64,000 nt of DNA. Origin: Haloarcula marismortui ATCC 43049 (GTDB taxonomy: Archaea; Halobacteriota; Halobacteria; Halobacteriales; Haloarculaceae). The stretch spans positions 620,001 through 684,000 of the forward strand of contig NC_006396.1 in NCBI RefSeq assembly GCF_000011085.1, given 5' to 3'. This document shows positions 48,006-57,940 of this stretch, piece after piece (position 1 is the stretch's first letter; each line of letters starts with the position of its first letter). The position numbers and the translations under genes are program-made. Under the pieces are notes generated by a model, which saw only the letters and a program-made list of their open reading frames with translations, made no database searches and was not told the origin of the DNA.

Positions 48006-50060
48006 TTAGTAGCCGAGATAGATCGCCAGCGCTTTGAGAACGCCGTACAGCCCAACAGCGACGCCCAGTAGCCCACCGAGAACGGTTCCGACGATGCCGT
48101 CAGGCCACAGCGAGAGCGGGTTCGGAACGCCGATCGACGGGAGCGCTGGAATCGGGAGACCACCGCTGTCACCCGTCACGTTCCCGACGCGCTGCCCGTC
48201 GACCGTTAGCTCGCCGGTCCTGTTTTCCGGAACGGAGCGGGCAAACTCCGTCGTTCGCGTCTCGCCAGCAGGGACGGTGACCGTCCGCGTTGTCAGTATC
48301 GAGGTGTTGAGCGCGACGATTACGTTGTGGTCGCCGCTTGCAGTGCCCCGGTTTTCCAGATCGACAGTGATGACGGTCCGGTCGCCGGGACTGAGCGTCG
48401 ACGGAGCAGCCGTGGCGTTCGTGACCACGATATCTGGTTCTCCGGCGGTCTCTGTTTGTGTCTCGGGTTCAGGCGTCGATGTCTCAGTCGTCTCGGATTC
48501 AGATGTCGATATCCCGTTTGCCGCGGCTTCAGACGTTGCCGTCTCATTTGTCGTCGCTGTCTCCGAATCCGCGTCTGCTGCTGTCACCCGCTCGACTCCG
48601 ACAACAAACGTTGAGAGACTCGGTGATGTAGCCCGGTACACGATGTGCGATTCGGTCCGGTCGGCGACTTCAGTCGGTAACGGCGTCCATCCGTTGCTGT
48701 TCCGGAACAGTGTCACAGCTCCGGGCTCCGCGTCGACCGCCGCAAGTGTGTCGCGGTTCACAGTAAACCTAACCAGCACATCCGCAGTTGGAACTGCGCC
48801 ATTGTCGAGAGCAAACCGGCTGATACCAGTGTGGCCAGTCGCAGTCGCGAACGACGGCGGAGGCTGGCGAGAGCGGATGGTGAGCGTCGCAGATTCGTTG
48901 GACGGGAACGACGCCGTGAGTCGTTCCAGTGTTCCGTTCGGGCCGCTGGTGAGTGCACCCACTTGGGGCTGGATCACCTGTGACTGCCCAGTCCCATTCA
49001 CCGAGACACTTGCGACAGTCGCATTCGGTTGCTGCACGGTCACGTTCCCAACGGTTCCATTCCCCGTCACAGACACGACTCTGGTCACTGTTTCCGTGTT
49101 CCCAAATGGATCGGTAGCCGTCACTGCAACCTCGTGACTGCCAGGCGAGGCGAATGCCACGGTGATGTTCTCGCCGCTCAGGATCGTGTCATCACCCACC
49201 TGCCACTGGATAGACTCAACACCCTGGCCGTCTGTCGTTTCCGCTGCAGAGAACGCCACTGGTTCGCCAACTGTCGCGTTTCTCGGACCAGTAACGGTGA
49301 CGTTCGGTCCAGTCCCATCATAGAGGAACGTCTGCTGTCGGGAAAAGGAGTTGTTGTTCCCGTGCCTGTCGGTCACCGACATCAGCAACAGTGAGTACTC
49401 ACCTTCTTCAGGGAACGTGTATTCCCGGGTGTAGACGGCTGAGTTGCCGGTACGTTCAGTGAATGCTGAGATATTGAGCGTGTCAAGCGATGCCCCGCCG
49501 ATGGAGACGCGTAGTTGATCTAATCGTTCATGTGTCTCAACGGTGATTTCGGCGGTCGAACTGTTGACCCGCGTGACATTGAAATCCCTGTACTTCGGTA
49601 CGACGGCATCCATTCCGGTTGCGGTGACTGCCTCATCCGGGAGTTCGTTGCCTGCCGTATCGGTGATGTTCGCAGTATTGCGGAGGCTGACTGAGACATT
49701 GTTTTTGTCTACCTTGCTTTCGAGGGCGAGCGACACACGCGCCCCACTTTTATTCCCCTTCGCTGCATTGATCGACGTGACAGAGACGTTCTCTACCCGA
49801 CCCGCAGTCAGTGTAAAATCGTCTGCCTGAATCGTGTTCGTGGCTATCGACTCGTCGTCATACAGAGTGACCTCAATGGTCGTGTCGTCGCTCCGCGTCG
49901 CGTTGCCCCATTCTGGTGGTTCAGTGTCTTCGGCTACAACGGTGTCTGTCGCAATCGGCATGAGAAGCGGGACCGCGAGAAGCAAAACCAGAAGCGGGAG
50001 CCATCGGCGCGGACTCCCGGGTATCAAAGGCGTGACTCGGGAATGACCGATGGCACTCAT
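48006..50060 (-). CDS. Secreted surface protein with PKD-like, PGF-pre-PGF and CARDB-like domains
   Basis: 684 aa. A signal peptide covers residues ~18-44 (RWLPLLVLLLAVPLLMPIA). Asn-rich beta domains with many N-glycosylation sequons follow; VTVTGPRNATVGEPVAFSAA to SPGSHEVAVTATDPFGNTE is PKD-like. Residues ~415-500 (FALDNGAVPTADVLVRFTVN, then SLSTFVVGVE) resemble the PGF-pre-PGF domain. A Thr/Glu/Ser-rich linker, a CARDB-like domain (VVTNATAAPSTLSPGDRTVI) and a C-terminal hydrophobic helix complete it. Likely a glycosylated cell-surface protein; ligand unknown. Confidence 0.75.
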   Translation of the reverse strand: MSAIGHSRVTPLIPGSPRRWLPLLVLLLAVPLLMPIATDTVVAEDTEPPEWGNATRSDDTTIEVTLYDDESIATNTIQADDFTLTAGRVENVSVTSINAAKGNKSGARVSLALESKVDKNNVSVSLRNTANITDTAGNELPDEAVTATGMDAVVPKYRDFNVTRVNSSTAEITVETHERLDQLRVSIGGASLDTLNISAFTERTGNSAVYTREYTFPEEGEYSLLLMSVTDRHGNNNSFSRQQTFLYDGTGPNVTVTGPRNATVGEPVAFSAAETTDGQGVESIQWQVGDDTILSGENITVAFASPGSHEVAVTATDPFGNTETVTRVVSVTGNGTVGNVTVQQPNATVASVSVNGTGQSQVIQPQVGALTSGPNGTLERLTASFPSNESATLTIRSRQPPPSFATATGHTGISRFALDNGAVPTADVLVRFTVNRDTLAAVDAEPGAVTLFRNSNGWTPLPTEVADRTESHIVYRATSPSLSTFVVGVERVTAADADSETATTNETATSEAAANGISTSESETTETSTPEPETQTETAGEPDIVVTNATAAPSTLSPGDRTVITVDLENRGTASGDHNVIVALNTSILTTRTVTVPAGETRTTEFARSVPENRTGELTVDGQRVGNVTGDSGGLPIPALPSIGVPNPLSLWPDGIVGTVLGGLLGVAVGLYGVLKALAIYLGY

Positions 50061-50295
50061 AGTATCTAGCTATTCAGGCACCCAATATCAATGGTATGCC
50101 ACCATTATGAGAGGTGATAATCACGCGTGGGGTAGCTACGATGATATGCACTGGGACATCGAACGTGTTGTCGACGGTCGACCCCTTGGGGTCGTAGTCG
50201 TCGGGAGTATACAGCCCCTACTCCCTCCCTTTCAGTGGTAAACAGTGTGTATCTAATACGGTGGGTGAAAACGGGATAACAGACCACGTGGGGGC

Positions 50296-50679
50296 GTGGT
50301 TGCGGAGGGTGACGTGTTCACAACGGACCGAACGGTCCTGATAGGGACCATCGACGGGTGGTGTAGCGCTCTGCTCGACGAACTTGCGGCCGTCGAGCGA
50401 GAACTATGGCTTGTCGTCGCCGTGACGCTCATCGTCGACGTGTGGCTGACACACATCGGCCTCCAGCACGGTCTCCACGAAGGAAACCCCGTGATGCGGG
50501 CCGCGATAGAGACGTTTGGAATTGCCGTTCTTGGCCTGACGAAGATCGGCGTTCTCGGGCTGGCAGGGCTGACCCGCCAGTTGCTGAGCGACCAACGTGG
50601 TGTCGTCGTGCCGCTCGGGCTGGCGCTCCCGTGGGTGGCGGCCGTCGTGATCAACGCGGCCCTCTTGGTTAGCCTGTAG
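50296..50679 (+). CDS. DUF5658-like small membrane protein
   Basis: 127 aa, possible GTG start at 50296. Three hydrophobic helices (residues ~38-58, ~72-92, ~104-126). The loop THIGLQHGLHEGNPVMRAAI matches the conserved EGNP signature I associate with DUF5658 membrane proteins. No function known. It is preceded by a 235-nt region in which I see no gene. Confidence 0.6.
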   Translation: MVAEGDVFTTDRTVLIGTIDGWCSALLDELAAVERELWLVVAVTLIVDVWLTHIGLQHGLHEGNPVMRAAIETFGIAVLGLTKIGVLGLAGLTRQLLSDQRGVVVPLGLALPWVAAVVINAALLVSL

Positions 50680-50874
50680 CCGCTCTGGGATTGCGTTGTT
50701 CTCCGACGTTACCTGTTCGTTCGCTGGACCAGTATCTTGCACGTATCGTGTAGCCGTGGGCGATTCAGTCACAGACATTCCGTCTGACCGACTGGTTCCG
50801 TCGTGGGTAACTGTTATCTGGAAAATCCCATGGACGGCGGTACCCTTTTCCCCACAGTCTGAGATATTAGCCGT

Positions 50875-52131
50875 ATGTCGCCTGAGGTAAACCCATTTGA
50901 GAGTTTACAGGAGCAGATCGACGACGCGTCGGACTATCTCGAATATTCGACCGACGTGCTCGAACGGCTGAAACACCCCGAGCGAGTGCTGGAGACGAAC
51001 CTCTCCGTAGAGATGGACGACGGCTCCGTCGAGGTGTTTCGTGCCTACCGGTCACAGTTCAACGGTGACAGGGGACCGTACAAGGGCGGAATCCGGTATC
51101 ATCCACAGGTCACACGCGATGAGGTCAAAGCGCTGTCTGGCTGGATGGTGTACAAGTGCGCTGCGGTCAACATCCCCTACGGCGGCGGGAAAGGCGGTAT
51201 CGAGATCGACCCGCGCCAGTACTCGGCCAGCGAAATCGAGCGGATAACGCGGTCGTTCGCGAAAGAACTCCGGCTAATCATCGGCGAGGACCGGGACATC
51301 CCCGCGCCCGATGTCAACACCGGCCAGCGGGAAATGAACTGGATTAAGGACACCTACGAGACGCTGGAGAACACCACCGAACCCGGCGTCATCACCGGCA
51401 AGGCTCCGGAGTCGGGTGGCAGTGCGGGCCGCGTCGAAGCGACTGGCCGGTCCGTGATGCTCACGGCCCGCGAGGCGTTCGACTATCTTGGCAAGGACAT
51501 CGAGGACGCGACGGTGGCTGTCCAGGGCTACGGGAACGCCGGCTCCGTGGCGGCGAAACTCATCGAGGATCTAGGCGCGAACATCGTCGCCGTATCGGAC
51601 TCCTCAGGTGCCGTCTACAATCCCGACGGGCTCGGCGCACGCGACGCGAAGGCGTTCAAGAGCGAGACCGGGTCGCTAGCCGGCTACGAGGGCGCGACGG
51701 AGGAACTGACCAACGAAGAGCTGCTAACGATGGACGTGGACCTGCTTGTTCCGGCGGCACTCGAAAACGCTATCGACGGCGACCTCGCTCGGGATGTACA
51801 GGCCGACATCGTCGTGGAGGCGGCCAACGGCCCGCTGACACCGAACGCGGACGACGTATTCACGGAGCGCGACGTGGCCGTGTTCCCTGATATCCTCGCC
51901 AACGCCGGCGGCGTCACGGTGTCGTACTTCGAATGGGTCCAGAACCGCCAGCGGTTCTACTGGTCCGAAGAGCGGGTCAACGACGAACTGGAGACCATCA
52001 TTACGAACGCGTTTGACGACCTCGTCGAAACTTACGAGGAGACCGGCGCGCCGAACTTCCGGACGGCGATGTACGTCGTCGCTATCCAGCGCGTCGTCGC
52101 TGCGGCCGAGGAAGGCGGCATCTGGCCCTGA
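50875..52131 (+). CDS. gdhA: Glutamate dehydrogenase (Glu/Leu/Phe/Val family)
   Basis: 418-aa hexameric enzyme interconverting glutamate and 2-oxoglutarate plus ammonium. The substrate site is [15 protein letters not shown] (catalytic Lys) with [16 protein letters not shown]; the nucleotide domain starts [15 protein letters not shown] with an acidic VAVSDSSG suggesting NAD preference, which is tentative. C-terminal [17 protein letters not shown] is family-typical. Haloarchaea have several copies, and this one stands alone. Confidence 0.92.
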   Translation: MSPEVNPFESLQEQIDDASDYLEYSTDVLERLKHPERVLETNLSVEMDDGSVEVFRAYRSQFNGDRGPYKGGIRYHPQVTRDEVKALSGWMVYKCAAVNIPYGGGKGGIEIDPRQYSASEIERITRSFAKELRLIIGEDRDIPAPDVNTGQREMNWIKDTYETLENTTEPGVITGKAPESGGSAGRVEATGRSVMLTAREAFDYLGKDIEDATVAVQGYGNAGSVAAKLIEDLGANIVAVSDSSGAVYNPDGLGARDAKAFKSETGSLAGYEGATEELTNEELLTMDVDLLVPAALENAIDGDLARDVQADIVVEAANGPLTPNADDVFTERDVAVFPDILANAGGVTVSYFEWVQNRQRFYWSEERVNDELETIITNAFDDLVETYEETGAPNFRTAMYVVAIQRVVAAAEEGGIWP

Positions 52132-52194
52132 CCGCGTCCCGGAATCAGTCGCGGCTACCGCGGGTGTTTTGCCAGCGCTTCCCCTACTGTGTGT

Positions 52195-52680
52195 ATGGAC
52201 ATTTACGAGCGCCAGGTTCGCGTCGAAGCCCCGCTAGCAGAAGTCTGGAAATTCCACGCGACAGGCGACGGGCTGGTCGCACTGACCCCCGACTGGATGA
52301 ACATCCGCATCGAGGCGGAGCGGGGACCGGATGGCGAGCCGAACCCCGACGAACTAACCGCCGGGTCGGTCGTCGAATCCTCGATCAAGCCCTTTGGCGT
52401 GCCGCCGCGCCAGCAGTGGGTCTCGAACATCGTTGCTCGGGAAGAAGGCGAGGACGAAGCGATGTTCCGCGACGTGATGGAGGAAGGGCCCTTTCCCCAC
52501 TGGGAGCATACGCACACCTTCCGAGCGTTGAGCGACAGGGAGACGCTCGTCCACGACCACGTCGAGTTTGAACTACCAGGCGGACCGCTCGGCCGGGCCC
52601 TTGGCCCCTTCGGCTGTCTCGGGATGGAACCGATGTTCCGGTATCGCCATCAGCAGACGAAGAAACTACTCGAAGGGTAA
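52195..52680 (+). CDS. SRPBCC/cyclase-like lipid-binding protein
   Basis: 161 aa with the START-like fold signature DIYERQVRVEAPLAEVWKFH at the N terminus and a C-terminal helix FRYRHQQTKKLLEG. GPFPHWEHTHTFRAL lies in the cavity region. Such proteins bind small hydrophobic ligands. Start at MDIY; two codons upstream another ATG is present. Ligand unknown. Confidence 0.75.
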   Translation: MDIYERQVRVEAPLAEVWKFHATGDGLVALTPDWMNIRIEAERGPDGEPNPDELTAGSVVESSIKPFGVPPRQQWVSNIVAREEGEDEAMFRDVMEEGPFPHWEHTHTFRALSDRETLVHDHVEFELPGGPLGRALGPFGCLGMEPMFRYRHQQTKKLLEG

Positions 52681-52824
52681 CTTGGCCTGCCCGCAGACGG
52701 CACGGTCCCAACTATCGTATCCGGTGTTTCTTTATCCCCGTGTCGGATACTGCCACAGGATGAGTGGACGTGTCGTTACGATAACTGGTGTGGTCGTGAT
52801 GTCTCCGCGCCACAGCGGAGCGGA

Positions 52825-53733
52825 GTGGACGTGACCGAGCCGCGAATCGACCCGCGAATCGGGCTGGTCGTCGCAGTCCTTGCGGTCAGTACGAGCGCGA
52901 TTCTCGTCCGCTGGACCGACGCTGCGGCGTCGGTAGCGGCATTCTACCGTGTCCTGTTGACGACCGCGCTGCTGGCCCCGCTGGCGCTGGGTCGGCATCG
53001 GTCGGCGTTCGGGCGACTCGCTCGACGGGACGTACTGGCGGCCGGGGCGACGGGCGTCGCGCTCGCAGTGCACTTCGCCGCGTGGTTCGAGAGCCTGGCG
53101 TGGACGAGCGTTGCGGCGTCGGTCACGCTGGTCCAGTGCCAGCCGCTGTTCGTCGCCATCGGCGCGTGGGCGCTACTGGACGAGCGTGTCACGCGTGGCA
53201 CGACGGCGGGCATTCTGGTCGCTATCGGCGGTATCATCGTGATGTCTGTCGGCGAACTGCTCGGAAGCGGGACTGTCGGCCAGCGTCCACTGTACGGCAA
53301 CGCCTTGGCCCTCGTCGGTGGTGTCATGGCCGCCGGCTACGTGCTCGCCGGACGCTCGCTCCGCCAGCGGTTCCCCCTTATCCCCTACGTGACCGTCGTC
53401 TACGGTGTCGCCGCGGTCTGCCTGCTCGTCTTCGTCGTCGCGTCGGGCCACCCTGTGACAGGCTACCCGCCCCGGGAGTGGGCACTGTTCTTCGCGATGG
53501 CCGTTGGCCCCGGCGTATTCGGCCACACCGTCCTCAACTGGGCGCTGGCACACGTCGAATCCAGTATGGTCAGTGTCTCACTGCTCGGTGAACCGGTCGG
53601 GAGCGCGCTGCTGGCGCTGCTGTTGCTCGCGGAAATACCTGGTCCGTCGACCGTCGCCGGCGGAGCCGTCGTGCTCGTCGGTATCGGCGTTGTTGCTAGA
53701 AGCCGGTCGGTCGGAGCAGCGCCAGCGGACTGA
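52825..53733 (+). CDS. EamA/DMT-superfamily transporter
   Basis: 302 aa, GTG start likely. Ten hydrophobic helices in two EamA repeats; the first begins GLVVAVLAVSTSAILVRWTD and the second near YGNALALVGGVMAAGYVLAG. Typical features include SVAAFYRVLLTTALLAPLA and the C-terminal SLLGEPVGSALLALLLLAE. Probably an exporter of metabolites or amino acids; substrate unknown. Confidence 0.85.
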   Translation: MDVTEPRIDPRIGLVVAVLAVSTSAILVRWTDAAASVAAFYRVLLTTALLAPLALGRHRSAFGRLARRDVLAAGATGVALAVHFAAWFESLAWTSVAASVTLVQCQPLFVAIGAWALLDERVTRGTTAGILVAIGGIIVMSVGELLGSGTVGQRPLYGNALALVGGVMAAGYVLAGRSLRQRFPLIPYVTVVYGVAAVCLLVFVVASGHPVTGYPPREWALFFAMAVGPGVFGHTVLNWALAHVESSMVSVSLLGEPVGSALLALLLLAEIPGPSTVAGGAVVLVGIGVVARSRSVGAAPAD

Positions 53734-53749
53734 AACTGTTCCGGACGGC

Positions 53750-54544
53750 CTACGCGTGTTTTTCGACGGCTCCGCGGATTTCGGCGGCGGCGAAGTCGTG
53801 GTCCGGGCGAATGTTGACGAAATCGAGGAACTCCTCGGCAGCCAACAATTCAGACGTATCGTAATACTGTGCGGCAGCGGAGACAGCAGCCGGTGCACCG
53901 ATGAGCGGCTCCAGCGCGCCAAGCGCACAGGCCACGTCGTAGGCGCGAGCGTCCCTGATAGCCGCCTCGCGGACGCTCGTGGCGTCGATGAAGTACAGGT
54001 CACCGTGGGCCACGAGCACGTTCTCACAGCGGAAATCGCCGTGTGCGAGGCCGTCCTTGTGCATCCGGTTGAGGAAGTCAAACACCGTTGGACTGTGTCG
54101 CTCGACGGTCTGGGTCGGAAGGTCATCCAGCGGTTCGAAGTCGGGAATATACTCCAGCACCAGAACCCCCATTCCGTCGTACTCGAAGGCCTCAATTGGT
54201 TCGGGAGCGTTAACGCCGATCTCCCGCATCCGTCGGGTCGCCGCCAGTTCGTGTTCCGCCATCTCGTAGGGCGTCCCGAAGTGCTCAAAAAAGCCCTCGG
54301 TGCCCGACGAGAACGCGCCGATGTTGCGGCCGGCGGTCAACAGTGTATGAACCAGCGAGTTCTGCCCCGTGATGACTTTCACGAACCACTGGTCGTTGAC
54401 GACCAGCGGGGTCGAGAGCCAGTTGTCCGCCTCCAGAAACGCCACGCGAGCCGCGGGCTCGTCGTACCGCCCTATCACCGCTCGCACCACACCTTCGAGT
54501 TGCTCCCAGGGGACTGTTCCACGGAGGAGTCGCCGGAACGCCAT
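53750..54544 (-). CDS. RIO/Bud32-like protein kinase-fold protein
   Basis: 264-aa kinase-fold protein. The catalytic loop reads LAHGDFRCENVLV (Asp, Asn) and the metal-binding Asp follows in LYFIDATSV, replacing the usual DFG or IDF. FVKVITGQNSLVHTL supplies a plausible ATP-binding Lys. Overall length and loop look like RIO or aminoglycoside-phosphotransferase relatives. Target may be a protein or small molecule. Convergent with the transporter gene. Confidence 0.72.
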   Translation of the reverse strand: MAFRRLLRGTVPWEQLEGVVRAVIGRYDEPAARVAFLEADNWLSTPLVVNDQWFVKVITGQNSLVHTLLTAGRNIGAFSSGTEGFFEHFGTPYEMAEHELAATRRMREIGVNAPEPIEAFEYDGMGVLVLEYIPDFEPLDDLPTQTVERHSPTVFDFLNRMHKDGLAHGDFRCENVLVAHGDLYFIDATSVREAAIRDARAYDVACALGALEPLIGAPAAVSAAAQYYDTSELLAAEEFLDFVNIRPDHDFAAAEIRGAVEKHA

Positions 54545-54591
54545 TCCCTCTAAGAAACGCCGTGGGCGGTCAAATGGCTTGTGTCTGCCCT

Positions 54592-54606
54592 CGTGTGGTA
54601 TTTAAT
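54592..54606 (+). promoter_or_regulatory. TATA promoter of the broken acyl-CoA dehydrogenase
   Basis: GTGTGGTATTTAATA contains TATTTAATA ending about 22 nt before the ATG at 54628, the spacing of a leaderless haloarchaeal gene. The promoter looks intact although the gene carries a stop codon. Confidence 0.5.
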
Positions 54607-54627
54607 AACACAACACATAGGCTCGGT

Positions 54628-55767
54628 ATGGAGTTCGACGTTCCCGGCGAACACCGGATGATACGGGACTCGGTCCGCACGTTCTGTGAAAACGAGATTC
54701 AGCCGATAGCGCAGGACATCGAGGACGAGCACCGGTTTCCGGCAGAGATATTCGAGGAACTCGGCGAGCTGGACGTGATGGGGGTGCCGATCAGCGAGGA
54801 ATGGGGCGGGCTGGGCGGCGATACGCTGATGTATGCGCTCGTCGCCGAGGAACTCGGGCGCGTTTCCGGAAGCATCGGGCTCTCGTATGTGGCCCATACT
54901 TCTCTTGGGGCCAAGCCGATAGAGCTGTTCGGCACGGATGCCCAGAAAGAGCGCTGGCTCACACCACTCGCCTCTGGGGACCAGCTCGGCGGCTGGGCGC
55001 TGACAGAGCCGGGCAGCGGAAGCGACGCCAGCGACATGGAGACCATGGCCGAGCGTGACGGCGACGAGTACGTCATCAACGGGACCAAGCAGTTCATCAC
55101 GAACGCTTCTGTCGCCGGGTCAGTGCTGGTCAAGGCTGTCACCGACCCCGAGGCCGGCTACGATGGCATCTCGACATTCATCGTCGCTCCCGAAGACGAC
55201 GGCTGGGACGTGACGACCGAGTGGGACAAAATGGGGCTGAACGCCTCGCCGACTTGCGAACTCCAGTTCGACGACTGCCGGGTTCCCGCGGACCGACTGC
55301 TCGGCGAGGAAGGCGACGGCTGGGCACAGACCCTGAAGACGCTCAACGGCGGCCGCATCTCCATTGCTGCGCTCTCGACGGGGCTCGCACAGGGGGCGTT
55401 TGAGGCCGCGAAGTCTTACGCTACCGAACGCGAGCAGTTCGACCGACCCATCTCGAAGTTCGACGCTGTCCGGGACAAAATCGTCTAGATGGACCGCAAA
55501 ATCGAGCGCGCTCGCCTGCTGACCCACAAGGCTGCGACGATGTACGACCAGGGCGAAGACGTGACGCGTCTGTCGTCGCTAGCGAAACTCGACGCCAGCG
55601 AAATCTGTCGCGAGGTCGCCGAAGACGCCGTTCAGGTGCTTGGCGGCTACGGATACACAACGGATTTCGCCCCGCAGCGGTTCTACCGGGACGCGAAGCT
55701 CATGGAAATCGGCGAGGGAACGAGCGAGATACAGCGGATGGTGCTCGGCCGGGAGCTGGGCCTGTGA
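54628..55767 (+). pseudogene. Acyl-CoA dehydrogenase interrupted by an in-frame TAG
   Basis: The full reading frame would give a ~379-aa acyl-CoA dehydrogenase (EHRMIRDSVRTFCENEIQPI, then GGWALTEPGSGSDASDM, then VQVLGGYGYTTDFAPQRFYR and MEIGEGTSEIQRM). TAG at 55486-55488 splits it without frameshift: 286 aa, then ATG immediately after (TAGATG) with 92 aa. The paralogue at 44732 reads KLADMDTKTQAARLL where this one reads KIV-stop-MDRKIERARLL. A G to T change of GAG is the simplest origin. It may be inactive, or two chains may form by re-initiation. Confidence 0.8.
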
Positions 55768-55782
55768 TACGCCGCACGGCGT

Positions 55783-56199
55783 TCACGCGTCGACGGGACC
55801 TTCGGGGACGATAGTAACGGGCACATCGGCGGCGTCGATGACGGCGACTGCGGCGTCGCCTTCCCGGAGTCTGCCGGCCAGCCCCTTCGGCTCGTGGCCC
55901 ATGACGATGTGCTGAACATCCACATCAGCCGCGAGTTCGAGCAGTTCGTTGCCGATCCGCGTGCCCGAGCGCATTGCAGACCGGCCGACGTGTTCGATAG
56001 CGACCGTCGCCACGACGGTGGCGTCGCGGAACCGGTCGCGCATCTCGTCCCGGAGTTGCATGGCTGTGCCATCAGCGGTGTTCTCGTCGACGAGGTGGAC
56101 GACGTACAGTTCCTCGTCGAGTCCGTCGGCGAGTCGAACTGCCGTATCAATGACTGCCGGAGAGACCGAATCGTTGGCGATAGCCACAAGAATGGTCAT
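55783..56199 (-). CDS. UspA-family protein
   Basis: 138 aa beginning MTILVAIANDSVSPAVIDTA. The core Usp strands ELYVVHLVDEN and DVQHIVMGHEPKG are present, but the ATP-binding GxxG-9x-GS is degenerate (GHEPKGLAGRLREGDAAVAV). Likely an ATP-independent Usp. It is convergent with the broken acyl-CoA dehydrogenase and lies near rtcB on the same strand. Confidence 0.82.
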   Translation of the reverse strand: MTILVAIANDSVSPAVIDTAVRLADGLDEELYVVHLVDENTADGTAMQLRDEMRDRFRDATVVATVAIEHVGRSAMRSGTRIGNELLELAADVDVQHIVMGHEPKGLAGRLREGDAAVAVIDAADVPVTIVPEGPVDA

Positions 56200-56254
56200 A
56201 CCGGAGACAGGGCCTTCGTGTCCTAATCACTTTCTGCCAGACCAACAGGTTCGC

Positions 56255-57718
56255 TCACTCAGTTGCCTTCAGATTATGGACGGCGTCGACGTACTCGACG
56301 ACCTCGGCAGTGGGCTGGATAGCCGAGAGTATCGCGTCGGCGTCCTTGTACGCCATCGGCGCTTCGTCCCGGACGCCTTTGATGACGGACTCCGAGTAGA
56401 TACCGTCCATCGCTTCGGCGAACTCGTCCATATCGACCTCGCTGTGGGCCTGCCGGCGGCTCATCACACGGCCCGCACCGTGTGGCGCTGTCTGGTGGTA
56501 CTCGTCGTTGCCCTTCCCGCGTGCGATAATCGACCCGTCGGCCATGTTGAACGGGACCAGCAACCGCTGTCCGTCGCGAGCGGGCGTCGCTCCCTTGCGA
56601 ATAGTGAGGTCACGGAAGTCGATGTAATTGTGAATCGACTGGAAGCGGTCGACGGGGTCGACGCCAAGGGCGTCACAGACGGCATCGCTCATCAGTTCGC
56701 GGTTCCAGCGGGCGTACTGCTGGGCGAACAGCATATCGACGAGGTAGCCGTGGGCCTCGCGACCCTCCAGCCAGTCTAAGTCCGTGTTGCGGTCCTCGTC
56801 GTCGCTGCTGTGGATGGCATCCTGAACCTGTCCCAGCGCGTCGAAGGCGTCCTCGATCTCCTTGCCGTCCAGTTCGCGGCGGAGGCGGTCCTTCCGGATG
56901 TAGGATTCGCCCATGCCGCCAGTGACCCAGGCGTAGAGGTCGCGGGATTCGACTGTATCGGGGTCGAATTTCAGGTACTCGACGTACTCTTCGGGAAGCT
57001 GGTCGCGGATCTCGCCGATTGTTCGGCGGTCCGTCGCCGTCGACTGCCAGTACTCGGCGACGGACTTACCCAGATACCGGGAACCGCTGTGGATGACCAG
57101 CCAGTAGTCACCCGACTCGCGGGCCTGGCCGAACTCGACGAAGTGGTTCCCGCCGCCCAGCGTCCCCGCGCTCTTGATGATGTACCCCATGCCCTGGCGC
57201 TGGTCAGCTAGAACGCGGTCACACAGCGACTCGAAGTACTCTCCGTCGTAGCCGTTGAAGTCGAACTCGACGGGGTCGATGTGTTCGCCGAACCGCTCGG
57301 CGTAGGCCGTGTCGAACTGCTCGAAGATGCGGTTGGCCCGCTCGAACGGGAACGCTTCGACGAAGTGGACCGCATCGTCGTAGTCGTGGACCGACCGCCC
57401 CATCGGGACCGCCTCGCGGACGCGTCGCTCGCGCTCAGCGTCTTCTAGCGGGAGTTGCGGGCCAAGGTTCGTCGCGGCCATTCCACACCCCACGTCGACG
57501 CCGACGATGTTCGGCACGACGCGCTCGCTCAACGGCATCGTAAAGCCGATAGGTGCGCCGGCCCCCCAGTGCGTGTCCGGCATGATTCGAACCGGCTCAG
57601 TGAACGCCGGATGGTCGATGAGCGTCTCGATCTGCTCCCGACACCCGCTCTCGACGAGCGATTCGTCGTCGACCATCACCCGTGCTGTGGTGTGTTCGCC
57701 CGTCAGTTCGAGTACCAT
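56255..57718 (-). CDS. rtcB: RNA-splicing ligase RtcB
   Basis: 487-aa GTP/Mn-dependent ligase that joins tRNA exons after intron excision, such as those of the tRNA-Trp in this window. Visible metal/active-site segments are VGVDVGCGMAATNLG, GTLGGGNHFVEFG, LVIHSGSRYLGK and APHGAGRVMSRRQA, the last containing the His that becomes guanylylated. No intein and normal length. The nearest archaease gene is not visible here. Confidence 0.95.
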   Translation of the reverse strand: MVLELTGEHTTARVMVDDESLVESGCREQIETLIDHPAFTEPVRIMPDTHWGAGAPIGFTMPLSERVVPNIVGVDVGCGMAATNLGPQLPLEDAERERRVREAVPMGRSVHDYDDAVHFVEAFPFERANRIFEQFDTAYAERFGEHIDPVEFDFNGYDGEYFESLCDRVLADQRQGMGYIIKSAGTLGGGNHFVEFGQARESGDYWLVIHSGSRYLGKSVAEYWQSTATDRRTIGEIRDQLPEEYVEYLKFDPDTVESRDLYAWVTGGMGESYIRKDRLRRELDGKEIEDAFDALGQVQDAIHSSDDEDRNTDLDWLEGREAHGYLVDMLFAQQYARWNRELMSDAVCDALGVDPVDRFQSIHNYIDFRDLTIRKGATPARDGQRLLVPFNMADGSIIARGKGNDEYHQTAPHGAGRVMSRRQAHSEVDMDEFAEAMDGIYSESVIKGVRDEAPMAYKDADAILSAIQPTAEVVEYVDAVHNLKATE

Positions 57719-57940
57719 TGGTGTCGTACCGTAGTTGCATGGAGGGTTTGAACCTCACGGTGGCCCGTAGGTGGCTCTCATCCCCGCGAAAGCTCCTAAA
57801 ACCCACAGCCGAACAGGGCCCGATACACCCAGCCGCTGAAATCTGCCTTCTCAGCCGCTGAGATGGGTTTTCACTCTGTGGGAACACCCTCTCCCTTATA
57901 TGCCACCGTGGTGCGGAACTCCATATGTGAGGTGACACAG

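Noticed and set aside
55486-55488. Pyrrolysine or other recoding of TAG
   Set aside because: No recoding element is visible, TAG is used as a normal stop by several neighbours (for example at 20180), and haloarchaea are not known to use pyrrolysine.
56255-57718. Intein in rtcB
   Set aside because: Length and motif spacing are normal for an uninterrupted RtcB.
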